Shown piece by piece: positions 1 to 10,196 of a stretch of 64,000 nucleotides of DNA. Every line of letters begins with the position of its first letter. Position 1 is the first letter of the stretch. Origin of the DNA: Clostridiales bacterium (GTDB lineage Bacteria; Bacillota; Clostridia; Oscillospirales; Acutalibacteraceae); NCBI GenBank assembly GCA_019415945.1, contig DXYF01000028.1, positions 1-64,000 of the forward strand. The letters are read 5' to 3'. The position numbers and the translations under genes were made by a program. The notes under the pieces are model-generated. The model made no database searches. It worked only from the letters and a program-made list of their open reading frames with translations, and was not told the origin of the DNA.

Positions 1-165
1 ATTTTTGAAGTATACTTAAGCTATTTACCCTAACTTCACTTTTTCATTTAAGCTAAATATCGCATATATCGCAGAAGTCAAAAGGTTTAAGACGCAAATT
101 TTCAGCGGTCTTGATTGATAAAATAATTTTAAATATATAGATATAAAAGCGTTGGGGTGTGTAAT

Positions 166-3100
166 ATGCTGCGGTTTGTTTTAGGAAAAAGCGGAACAGG
201 CAAAACAACATATATGTATAACAAAATATGTGAGCTTTCAAAAAACGGCAATGAAAAGCTGTTGGTGCTTGTCCCCGATATGAATACCTTTGAAACGGAA
301 AAAGCTTTTTTAAATCTTTTGGGTGCAAAGCTTTCAAAAAACATCAAGGTTTTCGGATTTTCACGACTGTGCCGTTTTGTGTTTGAACAGACTCTCAATG
401 TGCCTGAAAATGTCATTGACGACGGCACCCGTGCCGTAATTATGAATATAGCACTTGAACAGCTTACGGAAAAGCTCATACTTTTAAAAACAAAGAAAAC
501 AGGCAGTCTTGCTCAGCTTATGCTGCAAACGCTTACCGACTGCAAAAAAAATAATATTTCAACTGCTATGCTTTATAATGCTTCAAACAGCATAAAAAAC
601 AAAACTCTTAAAGCAAAGCTGTATGAAACCGCACTTGTTTTAGACACCTTTGACGCGATTTTGTCACAAAGTTATGTTGACCCGCTTGATGACTTGACCA
701 GACTTTATAATATTCTTTGTGAGAATAATATGTTTGAAGGCTACACCGTGTTCGTCGATTCTTTCAGCGGATTTTCCGCACAGCAGTTAAAAGTTTTGAA
801 GGTGATTTTAAATCAGTGCAGTTCTGCCTTTATCGCATTGACGCTTGACCCCGAAAGCGACGAACAGGAGCAGGCTTTTGTTACATCGTATGCTACCTAT
901 AAAACGCTGAAAAATCTTGCAAAATCGGAGGGCATAGAGTTAAAAGTTCCTGTTAAGCTGTCGGAAAACAAAAAATTTAAAAACAGTGAGCTTTCGGTGC
1001 TTGAAAGCTCGATTTTCAGAAAAGACAAGGCACAAAGCCCCGACGAACCCCAAAACATCATACTTTACTCGGCGAAGGACAGATATGAGGAATGTGAGTT
1101 TGCCGCTCGTCAGATAAAGCGTATGATAATCAAAGACGGGTTGCTGTACCGTGATATTACCGTCATTTGTCACGATACCCAACCGTACAGGGGGATAATA
1201 GATACGGTATTTCAAAAGTACGAAATACCGTACTTTATGGATTCGGAAAGCGATATTGAGGTAAAGCCCGTTATTCGCTTTGTTAACTCCGTGTTCAGAA
1301 TTATTTTTGATAATTTTCAGAGAGACGATGTAATGGCGTTGCTCAAAACAGGTCTTACCTCAAATTCTCTTGAAGAAATAAACTGCTTTGAAAACTATAC
1401 ATATATTTGGAATGTAAACGGTTCGGATTTTAAATCGGAATTTACCCAAAATCCCCGCGGCTTTTCTTCAAGATTGTCTGATTCCGACATCGAAAGCCTG
1501 AAAACGGCTGAAAAAGTGCGAAAGAGTATTGCAGAGCCTCTTTTAAGATTCAGCGAAAATATTAAGGACAAAAACGGAAGAGAAATAACACAGCTTCTTT
1601 ATGAGCTTTTAACAGAGCTTAAAGTGCAGGACGCTCTTGGCAATATGTATGACGCATTTGAAGACGGCAGCGAAAGGGGCAGGGGAGCGGAGCAAATCCG
1701 AGTTTGGAACTTTTTGATGGACGCACTTGACAAAACGGCGGCGGTTGTCGGAGATACCGCCTTATCGCCCCGACGGTATTACGAGCTTCTCTCAATTCAG
1801 ATTTCTTCAATAAAACTGATGAAAATACCCCAAACGCTTGACAGCGTAACCGTTACCACCGCACAGCGTGTCAGAGTTTCAAACCAAAAGGTAACATTTT
1901 TAATCGGCTGTACAGACGGAGAATTTCCCTCCGTTCCTCATTCATCGGGCGTGTTCTCGCCTTATGAGCTAAAGCAGCTTTCGCTGAGCGATGTAAAGCT
2001 CTGCGAGGACTTTTCAAGTCTTGCAGACCTTGAAATTTTTATGGCGTATTGCTGTATGACTTCTCCCTCGGAAAAGCTCTATATCACATATCCGTGCTTC
2101 GATTTGTTCGGAACACCCTATTCGCCGTCAGTTATTTTTGAAGAAACCGTAAAAGCGTTTCCGAACATAAAAATCTATGACCGTTACGACTTCAACCCAA
2201 AGCTTGAGGCAATGTACTCGATTAGACCTGCGTTTGAAGAATACGCCCGCTCTCTTTGTGAAAACGGCGGAGGGCTCAAAGGACTTTCCGAGTTTTTTGA
2301 CAGTCATCCGTATTTTTCCTCAAAGTCAAAAGCCGTTATCCGTGCCGCAAACAGCACTCCTTTTAAAATAAGCGAGCCGAAAAACGCCGAAAGCCTCTTC
2401 GGCGAAAACTTAAAAATATCCGCGTCGCAGGTTCAAAAATTCAGTCTTTGCAGATTTGCCTATTTTTGCAGCTACGGACTTAATATCCGTGAGCGACGCA
2501 GGGCAGAGATTAATCAGCTTGAATACGGAACGCTTGTTCACTTTCTGCTTGAAAGATTTTTTGGTACTTTCAAAAAGCAGGACTACTCCTCAATGACGGA
2601 CGAGAGTATAAAAGCTTTTACAGAGAATGCCTTAAACGAATATTCCGAGCAGTATTTCGGCGGCTTGGATAACAAGAACAAGGCGTTTATGTACAGGCTT
2701 AAAATAATATCCGAAAATGTGTTTGTATTGTTAAAGCACATAATAACCGAGCTTGGACAGAGTGACTTTGATGTTGCAGACTGCGAGCTTAAAATCGGCG
2801 ACGATATCCCGTCCTACACGGTGACGCTGCCTGACGGTCATAATGTTGCTCTGTACGGAAGCGTTGACCGTGTGGATATAATGGAGAGCAATAATGTAAA
2901 GTATCTGCGTATTGTTGATTACAAAACAGGCTCAGCCATGTTTAACCTCTCCGATATTTTATACGGACTTAATTTGCAGATGCTTCTGTATTTATATTCA
3001 ATCATTTTAAACGGCAGTGAAAAATACGGAGATGTTTTGCCTGCGGGAATACTCTATATGCCCGCAACGGTTCCCGTTATTTCATCAGAAAAACAGCTTA

Positions 3101-3504
3101 GCGATAAAGAGATAAAAGACAGTATTAAAAAATCGCTCAAAATGAACGGTTTGCTCCTTGACGACGCAAGAGTTATCAAAGGAATGGATAAATCGGAAAA
3201 AGCCGTCTATATACCCGTAAAAATTGACCTCGGCACCCCGAAATCTTCAAAAAGCCTTGCCACATTGGAGCAGTTCGGAAAAATATTCAAAAAGCTTGAA
3301 TATACCGTATCGTCAATGGGCAGCAAGCTTTATTCGGGAGATATTGAGGCGGCTCCGCTCAAGGGCGGAAAAGATGCGTGCGAGTACTGTCCGTACGACA
3401 GCGTTTGTCAATATCGTATGAGCAGTCCCGTAAACGCCTTTGCCGTTTCAAATGATGAAGTTTATCAAATAATTGACAGTGAGCTTGAGAAAGGGGAGAA
3501 GTAA
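166..3504 (+). CDS. addB: ATP-dependent helicase/deoxyribonuclease subunit B (AddB)
   Basis: AddB is the non-motor partner of the AddAB helicase-nuclease that processes double-strand DNA ends for RecA. The 1112-residue product begins with a Walker A (GKSGTGKT) near residue 6. A RecB-type nuclease motif (IVDYKTG) lies near residue 916. Four cysteines that normally hold a 4Fe-4S cluster are visible: one in CRFAYFC near 762 and three in CEYCPYDSVC near 1072. The length fits the family. An in-frame GTG at 157 exists, but GGGGTG six bases before ATG 166 supports ATG. The stop is one base before the addA start, so the two are co-transcribed. A loose TTGATT-N17-TATATA at 111-139 may be the promoter. 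Confidence 0.95.
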   Translation: MLRFVLGKSGTGKTTYMYNKICELSKNGNEKLLVLVPDMNTFETEKAFLNLLGAKLSKNIKVFGFSRLCRFVFEQTLNVPENVIDDGTRAVIMNIALEQLTEKLILLKTKKTGSLAQLMLQTLTDCKKNNISTAMLYNASNSIKNKTLKAKLYETALVLDTFDAILSQSYVDPLDDLTRLYNILCENNMFEGYTVFVDSFSGFSAQQLKVLKVILNQCSSAFIALTLDPESDEQEQAFVTSYATYKTLKNLAKSEGIELKVPVKLSENKKFKNSELSVLESSIFRKDKAQSPDEPQNIILYSAKDRYEECEFAARQIKRMIIKDGLLYRDITVICHDTQPYRGIIDTVFQKYEIPYFMDSESDIEVKPVIRFVNSVFRIIFDNFQRDDVMALLKTGLTSNSLEEINCFENYTYIWNVNGSDFKSEFTQNPRGFSSRLSDSDIESLKTAEKVRKSIAEPLLRFSENIKDKNGREITQLLYELLTELKVQDALGNMYDAFEDGSERGRGAEQIRVWNFLMDALDKTAAVVGDTALSPRRYYELLSIQISSIKLMKIPQTLDSVTVTTAQRVRVSNQKVTFLIGCTDGEFPSVPHSSGVFSPYELKQLSLSDVKLCEDFSSLADLEIFMAYCCMTSPSEKLYITYPCFDLFGTPYSPSVIFEETVKAFPNIKIYDRYDFNPKLEAMYSIRPAFEEYARSLCENGGGLKGLSEFFDSHPYFSSKSKAVIRAANSTPFKISEPKNAESLFGENLKISASQVQKFSLCRFAYFCSYGLNIRERRRAEINQLEYGTLVHFLLERFFGTFKKQDYSSMTDESIKAFTENALNEYSEQYFGGLDNKNKAFMYRLKIISENVFVLLKHIITELGQSDFDVADCELKIGDDIPSYTVTLPDGHNVALYGSVDRVDIMESNNVKYLRIVDYKTGSAMFNLSDILYGLNLQMLLYLYSIILNGSEKYGDVLPAGILYMPATVPVISSEKQLSDKEIKDSIKKSLKMNGLLLDDARVIKGMDKSEKAVYIPVKIDLGTPKSSKSLATLEQFGKIFKKLEYTVSSMGSKLYSGDIEAAPLKGGKDACEYCPYDSVCQYRMSSPVNAFAVSNDEVYQIIDSELEKGEK

Positions 3505-3505
3505 T

Positions 3506-6500
3506 ATGGGCAGAGAATGGACACCGCAGCAAAAAAACGCAATTTATGCGACAGACGGTTCGGTGCTTGTTTCGGCTGCGGCAGGTTCGGGAAAAACAGC
3601 AGTGCTTGTCGAAAGGGTAATTAATTTAATAACAAGAGAAGAAAACCCTGTTGATGTTGACAGACTGCTCATAGTTACATTTACAAGAGCCGCAGCCGCA
3701 GAAATGCAGCAGCGAATAACGCTTGCCGTAAACTCACTTCTCGAAAATGACCCGTACAATGAGCATTTGCTAAAGCAAAAACAGCTTCTGTACACAGCGA
3801 ACATTTCAACCATAGACAGCTTTTGCTCCGACACGGTTCGAGAATATTTCCACGCCCTCGATATTCCCCGAGATTTCAGAATCGGCGATGACAATGAGCT
3901 TACTCTGCTCAGCAAATCCGCACTTGATAATGCGCTAAATACTTTCTATTCGTCCGACAGCGGCGATTTTATTGAATTGCTCGATGCCTTTTCAAACAAA
4001 AGCGGCGATTTAAAGCTCCGTGAAACAGTGCTCAAAATTGCCGATTTTCTTTCAACACAGCCGTTTGCCGACAAATGGCTTGACAATATGCTTTTAAATT
4101 ACGCAGAGCCGTCCTTTTCAAAGTCATTGTGGGGAAAAATTATAATTGAGCATTGCATATCTTCCGTTCACTATGCAATCAACATCACCCAAACCTCGAT
4201 AAAACTGCTTGAAAGTGACGAGAAGATAAAAAACGCATTCAGCACAAGGCTTAATGAGGACCTTGTCTTTCTTGAATCAATCCTCAAAAAGCTTCACGGC
4301 GGAGTGTGGGACGATATAGCGGCGGCGGTTTTCTCTTTTTCAAGCGGCAGGCTTGTCGCCCCGAGAGGCGAAAAAGATAATCCCGTCAAGCTTGCGGTTT
4401 CCCAAAACCGTGATACCGTTAAACAGGAAATCAAGTCATTACAGTCTTTTTTCTCGGAAAGCGAGGAACAAGCAAGTCAAGAAATCAAACAGCTTTACAA
4501 GCTGGTGTCAACACTTTTCAGCGTTGTCCGTGAGTACATAAAGGAGTTTGACAGCCTTAAAAGCAAAAAGAATATTTTGTCTTTTGCCGATGTGGAACTT
4601 CTGACCGTAAAACTGCTTGCGGCCCCCGCCGACAGCGGATATACAAAAACCGCCGCCGCCGAGGAAATCTCAAAAAGATATGACGCAATAATGGTTGACG
4701 AGTTTCAGGATGTAAACGATGTTCAGGATTTAATATTCAAATGCGTAAGCAGGGATGAAAACAACCTTTTTGCGGTGGGCGATGTAAAGCAAAGTATCTA
4801 CGGCTTCAGACAGGCAAAACCGCAGATTTTTATTGACCGCAAAAATTCCTATAAGAAGTTTGATGAAAACAATCCGTCTTATCCTGCAACTATAATTCTT
4901 GATAAGAATTTCAGAAGCCGCAGTGAAATTTGCGACGCAGTAAATTTTGTGTTTTCAAGACTTATGACAAAACATTCCGCCCAAATGGATTACACCGAGG
5001 ACGAAATGCTGAATGTGGGTGCCGTGTATCCCGAATCCGATCAATGCGATTACGAAATTTCTCTGATAGAAAAATCAGCCTTTGAGGGTGCGGATTCCTG
5101 CGAAACAGAGGCACAGTATATTGCACAAAAAATCCGCTCAATGATGCATTCCGGCTTTCTTGTCAAAGACGGCGACTCTATGAGAAAAGCAACCTACGGC
5201 GACTTTGCAATAATTATGAGAAGCCCTAAGGGTCGTGCAAATATCTATGTAAAAACTCTTATCAACTTCGGAATACCTGCCTTTAGCGAGAACAAAGAGA
5301 ATACTTTTGATACCAAAGAAATCAAAACGGTGTTAAATCTTATGAGGGTTATCGATAATCCCTCTCTTGATATTCCGCTTTTGGCTGTTTTGTGCAGTCC
5401 GATATACGGCTTTACACCCGATGAGCTTTCGCAGATGAGAGCGGACAACCGATACACAAACCTGTATTCCGCACTTAAAAGGTATTCTTCAAAAAACGAA
5501 AAGGCGAGAGAGTTTTTATCGGAGCTTAAGCTTTTAAAAAATTACTCCTACACCTGTTCCGTTGACGAACTGCTCGGGTTCATATACGACATTACTTCAA
5601 TCGGTGCTGTCACCTCGGCTGTCTGCTCAGGCGATTCGCCCATGAGAAATCTTGAATTTTTGCGTGTTTACGCACGGGACTTTGAGTCAAACGGCTATAA
5701 GACATTGTCTGATTTTATTTCATATATTGACAGACTTATCGAAAACGGTGCGGATCTGCCCGCCGTATCTTCGGATACGGATTCGCTCAACAGCGTGCGT
5801 GTGCTCAGTATCCATTCGTCAAAGGGACTTGAGTTTCCCGTGTGCTTCTTAGCTAATACCGCCGCGAAATTCAACGAGAACGAATACAAGTCCGATGTGT
5901 TAATCGACAGTGCGGCAGGTCTGGGAATAAGAAAAAAACAAGGTCTATGCAGGTATTCTACAATAACAAGGCTTGCGGTAGAGCTTGAACACTCCCAAAA
6001 CGCAATGGCGGAAGAACTGAGAATTTTATATGTTGCTTTTACACGGGCAAAGGAAAAGCTTATTGCACTTGTGACAAAGAGCAATACGGAGAAATACCTC
6101 AAAGACCTTTATTCAAAATTAATTTTCGGAAAATTCATTGAGCCGTATACCGTTTCAAAGTGCAAACGAATATCCGATTGGCTGCTTTTGTGTGCTCTCG
6201 TGCATCCCTCTCAAAATAAATTAAGACGCTCTTTAGATCCGATGTCACAGCTTCTGCCGCAAGACAACAGCCTAAACTGGAAGCTCGATTTAATAAATGA
6301 AAAAGAGCAGATAACAGGCTTTTCTTGTGAAGAACCAGAAAATTCAGAAGAGATTAACATAAATACCAAAGCCGCAGATTCGTTTGATTATGCACAGGTT
6401 CTTAAAGTAAATCTCGCTTTTGAATACAAAAATTGCGAAATTATGAATCTGCCGCAAAAAGTAACCGCGTCCGAAATTGCTCACGGCGGCGACGCTCATT

Positions 6501-7060
6501 TTGAACGAATATTAAAAAAGCCCGATTTTCTCAATAAAGAGAGCAAAACGGGAGTTGACAGAGGTACTGCACATCACAAATTCCTTCAATACTGCGATTT
6601 TAAAAATGCAAGAGCAGATATAAAAAGTGAAATCAAGCGACTCAATTCGCTCGGTATTTTGACTGAAAATCAGGCGTCGCTAATCGACGCAGACAAAATT
6701 TCAGGCTTTTTAAACTCGGAGCTTTTTGACCGTGTAATTAATTCCCCGTGTGTTATGAGAGAGGAGCGTTTTGCGGCAAGGCTCAAGCCGTCGCAGATAT
6801 TTGACAATCTGACCTCATCAAGCGACAGGGAGGAGATTATTGTGCAGGGAGCCGTCGACTTGGCGTTTGAAGAAAACGGCAGGCTCGTGATTGTTGATTA
6901 CAAAACGGACCGAGTGAGCGACGCATCAAAACTGCTTTTTAACTACAAAAAACAGCTTGAAATTTACAGGCTTGCTATGGAACAGTCAACCTCGATGCCC
7001 GTGTCCGAGTGTATAATTTATTCAGTTCATCTCGGCGAGTGTATCAATGCAGATACATAA
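3506..7060 (+). CDS. addA: ATP-dependent helicase/nuclease subunit A (AddA)
   Basis: AddA is the UvrD-type 3'-5' helicase and nuclease subunit of AddAB. The protein has 1184 residues, with Walker A (AAAGSGKT) near residue 24 and Walker B (MVDEFQDVND) near 395. It also shows the superfamily 1 motifs VGDVKQSIYGFRQA and SIHSSKGLEFP, and a C-terminal RecB-family nuclease motif (IVDYKTDRV) near 1128. The start is ATG 3506 after the strong site AAGGGGAGAA; a longer reading from 3473 would run into addB. The order addB-addA is the usual one in Firmicutes. Confidence 0.95.
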   Translation: MGREWTPQQKNAIYATDGSVLVSAAAGSGKTAVLVERVINLITREENPVDVDRLLIVTFTRAAAAEMQQRITLAVNSLLENDPYNEHLLKQKQLLYTANISTIDSFCSDTVREYFHALDIPRDFRIGDDNELTLLSKSALDNALNTFYSSDSGDFIELLDAFSNKSGDLKLRETVLKIADFLSTQPFADKWLDNMLLNYAEPSFSKSLWGKIIIEHCISSVHYAINITQTSIKLLESDEKIKNAFSTRLNEDLVFLESILKKLHGGVWDDIAAAVFSFSSGRLVAPRGEKDNPVKLAVSQNRDTVKQEIKSLQSFFSESEEQASQEIKQLYKLVSTLFSVVREYIKEFDSLKSKKNILSFADVELLTVKLLAAPADSGYTKTAAAEEISKRYDAIMVDEFQDVNDVQDLIFKCVSRDENNLFAVGDVKQSIYGFRQAKPQIFIDRKNSYKKFDENNPSYPATIILDKNFRSRSEICDAVNFVFSRLMTKHSAQMDYTEDEMLNVGAVYPESDQCDYEISLIEKSAFEGADSCETEAQYIAQKIRSMMHSGFLVKDGDSMRKATYGDFAIIMRSPKGRANIYVKTLINFGIPAFSENKENTFDTKEIKTVLNLMRVIDNPSLDIPLLAVLCSPIYGFTPDELSQMRADNRYTNLYSALKRYSSKNEKAREFLSELKLLKNYSYTCSVDELLGFIYDITSIGAVTSAVCSGDSPMRNLEFLRVYARDFESNGYKTLSDFISYIDRLIENGADLPAVSSDTDSLNSVRVLSIHSSKGLEFPVCFLANTAAKFNENEYKSDVLIDSAAGLGIRKKQGLCRYSTITRLAVELEHSQNAMAEELRILYVAFTRAKEKLIALVTKSNTEKYLKDLYSKLIFGKFIEPYTVSKCKRISDWLLLCALVHPSQNKLRRSLDPMSQLLPQDNSLNWKLDLINEKEQITGFSCEEPENSEEININTKAADSFDYAQVLKVNLAFEYKNCEIMNLPQKVTASEIAHGGDAHFERILKKPDFLNKESKTGVDRGTAHHKFLQYCDFKNARADIKSEIKRLNSLGILTENQASLIDADKISGFLNSELFDRVINSPCVMREERFAARLKPSQIFDNLTSSSDREEIIVQGAVDLAFEENGRLVIVDYKTDRVSDASKLLFNYKKQLEIYRLAMEQSTSMPVSECIIYSVHLGECINADT

Positions 7061-7200
7061 ATATATAACAATCTGCAAAATCGCCCAATGACAGTAAAAA
7101 ACATATTTCAACGCAATACACAAGACAGCAGAATACAGTCGCTGTATTATTTTAAGCTTTGTCTATATCGGTAGTATTTATATTCTCACGGCACAGCAAA

Positions 7201-7240
7201 GCCCTCCTATGAATATTTTGCCATAGGAGGGCGTTTTTTA
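7201..7240 (+). terminator. Rho-independent terminator after addBA
   Basis: An 11-bp perfect stem (7201-7211 with 7222-7232, GCCCTCCTATG) is followed by GTTTTTTATT. The stretch 7061-7200 before it, and 7241-7301 after it, show no gene. Confidence 0.9.
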
Positions 7241-7301
7241 TTGCCCGTTTTAGGGTTTCGCTTAGGATACATAATTTAATTTTAAAATACCATATATTTA
7301 A

Positions 7302-8675
7302 TCAATCCGAAAAACCGTATATAATCTTTGCCAAAAGAGCGATTCCTGGTTCTATTTTGTCCTGCGAAATTCCCGAAAAGCTTACTGAAAATTTGCTTCC
7401 GTTTTGATTATACGGAATAACGGCTACAGAATTTTTTTCCAAAGCGTCATTAATCTTCTTTCTGTCCTGTACATTTGAAATGACAATCGACGCATACAAA
7501 GAGGTTTCGTTAAAGATAATTTTGCACGATTTATTAAAATATTTATTGATACTGTCAAGCATTATTTTACTTTTTTCAAGATAAATTCTTCGTGCTTTTC
7601 TCAGGTGAGAGTCAATTTTTCCGCTTTCAATATACTGAGCCAGAGCAAGCTGTTCTGTTTTTGACGCAGTCTGATTTGTCATATGCTTTATGCTTTTGTA
7701 GATGCCGATTAATTTGTTCGGAAGAACCATATAGCTTATTCTTACCGACGGCAATAAAACCTTTGAAAACGAGCCGAGATAAACCGTGTTTTCCGTATCA
7801 TAATTCTGAACGCACGACATCGGACGGGTAATATATCTAAGCTCCCCGTTGTAATCGTCCTCAATTATCAAAGCGTTATTCTGTTTTGCCCAGTTAATTA
7901 TTTCTATCCTCCTGTTTACAGGCATATTTGCACCGCTTTTTACGGTAAAATTAGGATTAATTAAAATTATATTTGGCATAATATTGTCAAGAGAATCAAC
8001 CGTTACTCCGAATTTATCGCTTTTAAAATAATTAATTTCGTAACCGAAGCTTTTAAACACAAGCTCCGACTGAACATAACTTGAATCTGCCATTGCAACC
8101 TTTTTGTTTTCTCCCAGCATTGTGCACAGCAAATAAAACAGCGGCTGCGTTCCTGCTCCTACAATTATGTTCTCTGCCTTTGTGTTTACGCTTCTTGTGC
8201 CTAAGCTGTATTTTTGCAGTGCGTTTCTTAACTTTATTTCGCCCTGCTCGTCGCCGTAGGATGTAAGCAGGTAATTTTGATTGATAACATCCTTAACGCA
8301 CTTTTTCCATTGCGAAATGTTGATTATATTTTCATCAATGCTTTTTCCGCTGAAATCATATTCATAAAATTTATTGTGTTCGGTTTTATCTGATGTTTCC
8401 GCTTTAATTGATTTTGGCAGGCTGTCAAATTCCGCCTCGACATAATATCCGCTTTGAGGAATGTTTTTGATGTATCCCTCAACGCAGAGCTGTTCATATG
8501 CACTTGTTATTGTGGTTTTTGAAACGGACAAATCCTGACACAGCCGTCTTATCGACGGCATTTTAGTGCCCTTTTGCAGACTGCCGTTTTCAATAGCCTT
8601 TCTTACCGACAGGTATATTTGACGGTAAAAAGGAGATTTTTTGTTTTTGTCAATTATTATGAAGTCGTTTAGCAT
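7302..8675 (-). CDS. MocR/PdxR-type GntR-family regulator with aminotransferase-like domain
   Basis: This 457-residue protein combines an N-terminal GntR winged helix (about residues 10-80; PSIRRLCQDLSVSKTTITSA) with a fold-type I aminotransferase domain (about 110-450). The PLP-binding lysine is expected at K305 in GSFSKVLLPSVR, and IEDDYNGELRY holds the aspartate that contacts the PLP ring nitrogen. MocR proteins usually sense PLP or an amino-acid adduct and control a neighbouring gene. Here the divergent neighbour is murD, not a vitamin B6 gene, so the target is unknown. The gene stands alone on its strand. Confidence 0.88.
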   Translation of the reverse strand: MLNDFIIIDKNKKSPFYRQIYLSVRKAIENGSLQKGTKMPSIRRLCQDLSVSKTTITSAYEQLCVEGYIKNIPQSGYYVEAEFDSLPKSIKAETSDKTEHNKFYEYDFSGKSIDENIINISQWKKCVKDVINQNYLLTSYGDEQGEIKLRNALQKYSLGTRSVNTKAENIIVGAGTQPLFYLLCTMLGENKKVAMADSSYVQSELVFKSFGYEINYFKSDKFGVTVDSLDNIMPNIILINPNFTVKSGANMPVNRRIEIINWAKQNNALIIEDDYNGELRYITRPMSCVQNYDTENTVYLGSFSKVLLPSVRISYMVLPNKLIGIYKSIKHMTNQTASKTEQLALAQYIESGKIDSHLRKARRIYLEKSKIMLDSINKYFNKSCKIIFNETSLYASIVISNVQDRKKINDALEKNSVAVIPYNQNGSKFSVSFSGISQDKIEPGIALLAKIIYGFSD

Positions 8676-8735
8676 ATAACCACCGATTATATTTTAGCAT
8701 TTTACAAATATTATTTCAATAATATACGCAGGCGG

Positions 8736-8764
8736 TTGAAATTTTTTACATAAATCTGTATAAT
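8736..8764 (+). promoter_or_regulatory. Sigma-A promoter of the murD run
   Basis: TTGAAA (8736-8741), a 17-bp spacer, then TATAAT (8759-8764), 40 bases upstream of murD and divergent from the MocR gene. It is the most likely site of any MocR control. Confidence 0.75.
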
Positions 8765-8803
8765 TAATAGGATGAATTTTTATGAGAGGGGAATTCAATA
8801 ATT

Positions 8804-10189
8804 ATGAATGTAAATGAATTTTTTGAATATATTTGCGGCAAAAAAGTTGCTTTTATCGGAATCGGCACGAGTAATCTTCCTCTTATCAAGCTTTTTGCAG
8901 ATAAGGGTGCCGTTGTTTCTGCCTGCGACAAAAAAGATTATGAGTCATTGGGTGCAAACGGCGAGAAAGCAAAGGAATACGGTGCCAACCTTATTTTGGG
9001 AGAAAACTATCTTACCGACATTGACGCAGATATTGTTTTCAGAAGTCCCGGAACACCGTTTTATAAAAAAGAGCTTGTTGACTTGCGAAACAGAGGCGTA
9101 GTTTTAACATCGGAAATGGAAGTCTTTTTTGACCTGTGCCCGTGTAAAACAATAGCCGTTACAGGCTCCGACGGCAAAACAACTACAACAACAATAATTT
9201 CCGAGCTTTTAAAGGCAAGCGGCAAGACCGTGCACCTCGGCGGCAATATCGGAAAACCGCTTCTCCCTGAGATTGAAACCGTCAATCCCGACGACTATGC
9301 GGTTGTTGAGCTTTCAAGTTTTCAGCTTATATCAATGAGAAAAAGTCCCGATGTTTCGGTCGTAACAAACCTTGCTCCAAATCACCTTGACATACATAAG
9401 GATATGCAGGAGTATATTGATTCAAAAAAGAATATCGTTTTGCATCAAAACGCCTTTTCAAAGGCTGTGCTGAATTCGGATAATGAAATTTCAAATTCTT
9501 TTTCCGATTCTGTCCGCGGTCAGCTTGCCAAATTCAGCGTAAAGGAAAAGCTGTTTAACGGAGCATATCTTGACGGATATACAATATGTTACAGCAACTA
9601 CGGCAAGGTAACTGAAATTATGGATTACAGGGATATAAAAATTCCCGGTATGCACAATGTAGAAAATTATCTTGCGGCAATATCTGCGGTATGGGGTATT
9701 GTTGATGTTGAAACTATCATAGCAGTTGCCAAAACTTTCGGAGGAGTTGAGCACAGGGCAGAGTTTGTCAGAGAATACAACGGCGTTAAGTATTACAACG
9801 ACTCAATAGCCTCAAGCCCGACAAGGACGGCTCTCGGAACACTTTCGCTTTATGATAAAAAAATAATCATTATAGCCGGCGGATACGATAAGCACATACC
9901 CTATGAGCCGCTCGGTCCCGTTATAAACGATAAGGTAAAGCTTTTGATACTTCTCGGCGATACTGCTCCTAAAATTGAAGCCGCCGTAAAATCAGCCGAT
10001 AATTACGATGAAAACAGCATTGAAATTGTAAATGTAACTAATATGGAAGAAGCCGTCAAAGAAGCCTGTGCAAGAGCCGAAAGCGGCGACATCGTTTCGC
10101 TTTCGCCCGCAAGTGCAAGCTTTGGACTTTACAAAAATTTTGAGGAAAGAGGTAATCACTTCAAGTCGATAGTCAATAACTTGAAGTGA
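8804..10189 (+). CDS. murD: UDP-N-acetylmuramoyl-L-alanine--D-glutamate ligase
   Basis: MurD adds D-glutamate to UDP-MurNAc-L-Ala in cytoplasmic peptidoglycan precursor synthesis. The 461-residue product has an N-terminal Rossmann-like domain, the Mur ligase ATP loop TGSDGKTTTT near residue 119, the central ELSSFQL and NHLDIHKD motifs, and the C-terminal NDSIASSPTRT and AGGYDK motifs. ATG 8804 lies 12 bases after AGAGGGG. It is isolated from a dcw cluster and is followed within 10 bases by an M42 peptidase gene, so it appears to head a mixed operon. Confidence 0.95.
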   Translation: MNVNEFFEYICGKKVAFIGIGTSNLPLIKLFADKGAVVSACDKKDYESLGANGEKAKEYGANLILGENYLTDIDADIVFRSPGTPFYKKELVDLRNRGVVLTSEMEVFFDLCPCKTIAVTGSDGKTTTTTIISELLKASGKTVHLGGNIGKPLLPEIETVNPDDYAVVELSSFQLISMRKSPDVSVVTNLAPNHLDIHKDMQEYIDSKKNIVLHQNAFSKAVLNSDNEISNSFSDSVRGQLAKFSVKEKLFNGAYLDGYTICYSNYGKVTEIMDYRDIKIPGMHNVENYLAAISAVWGIVDVETIIAVAKTFGGVEHRAEFVREYNGVKYYNDSIASSPTRTALGTLSLYDKKIIIIAGGYDKHIPYEPLGPVINDKVKLLILLGDTAPKIEAAVKSADNYDENSIEIVNVTNMEEAVKEACARAESGDIVSLSPASASFGLYKNFEERGNHFKSIVNNLK

Positions 10190-10196
10190 TATAATT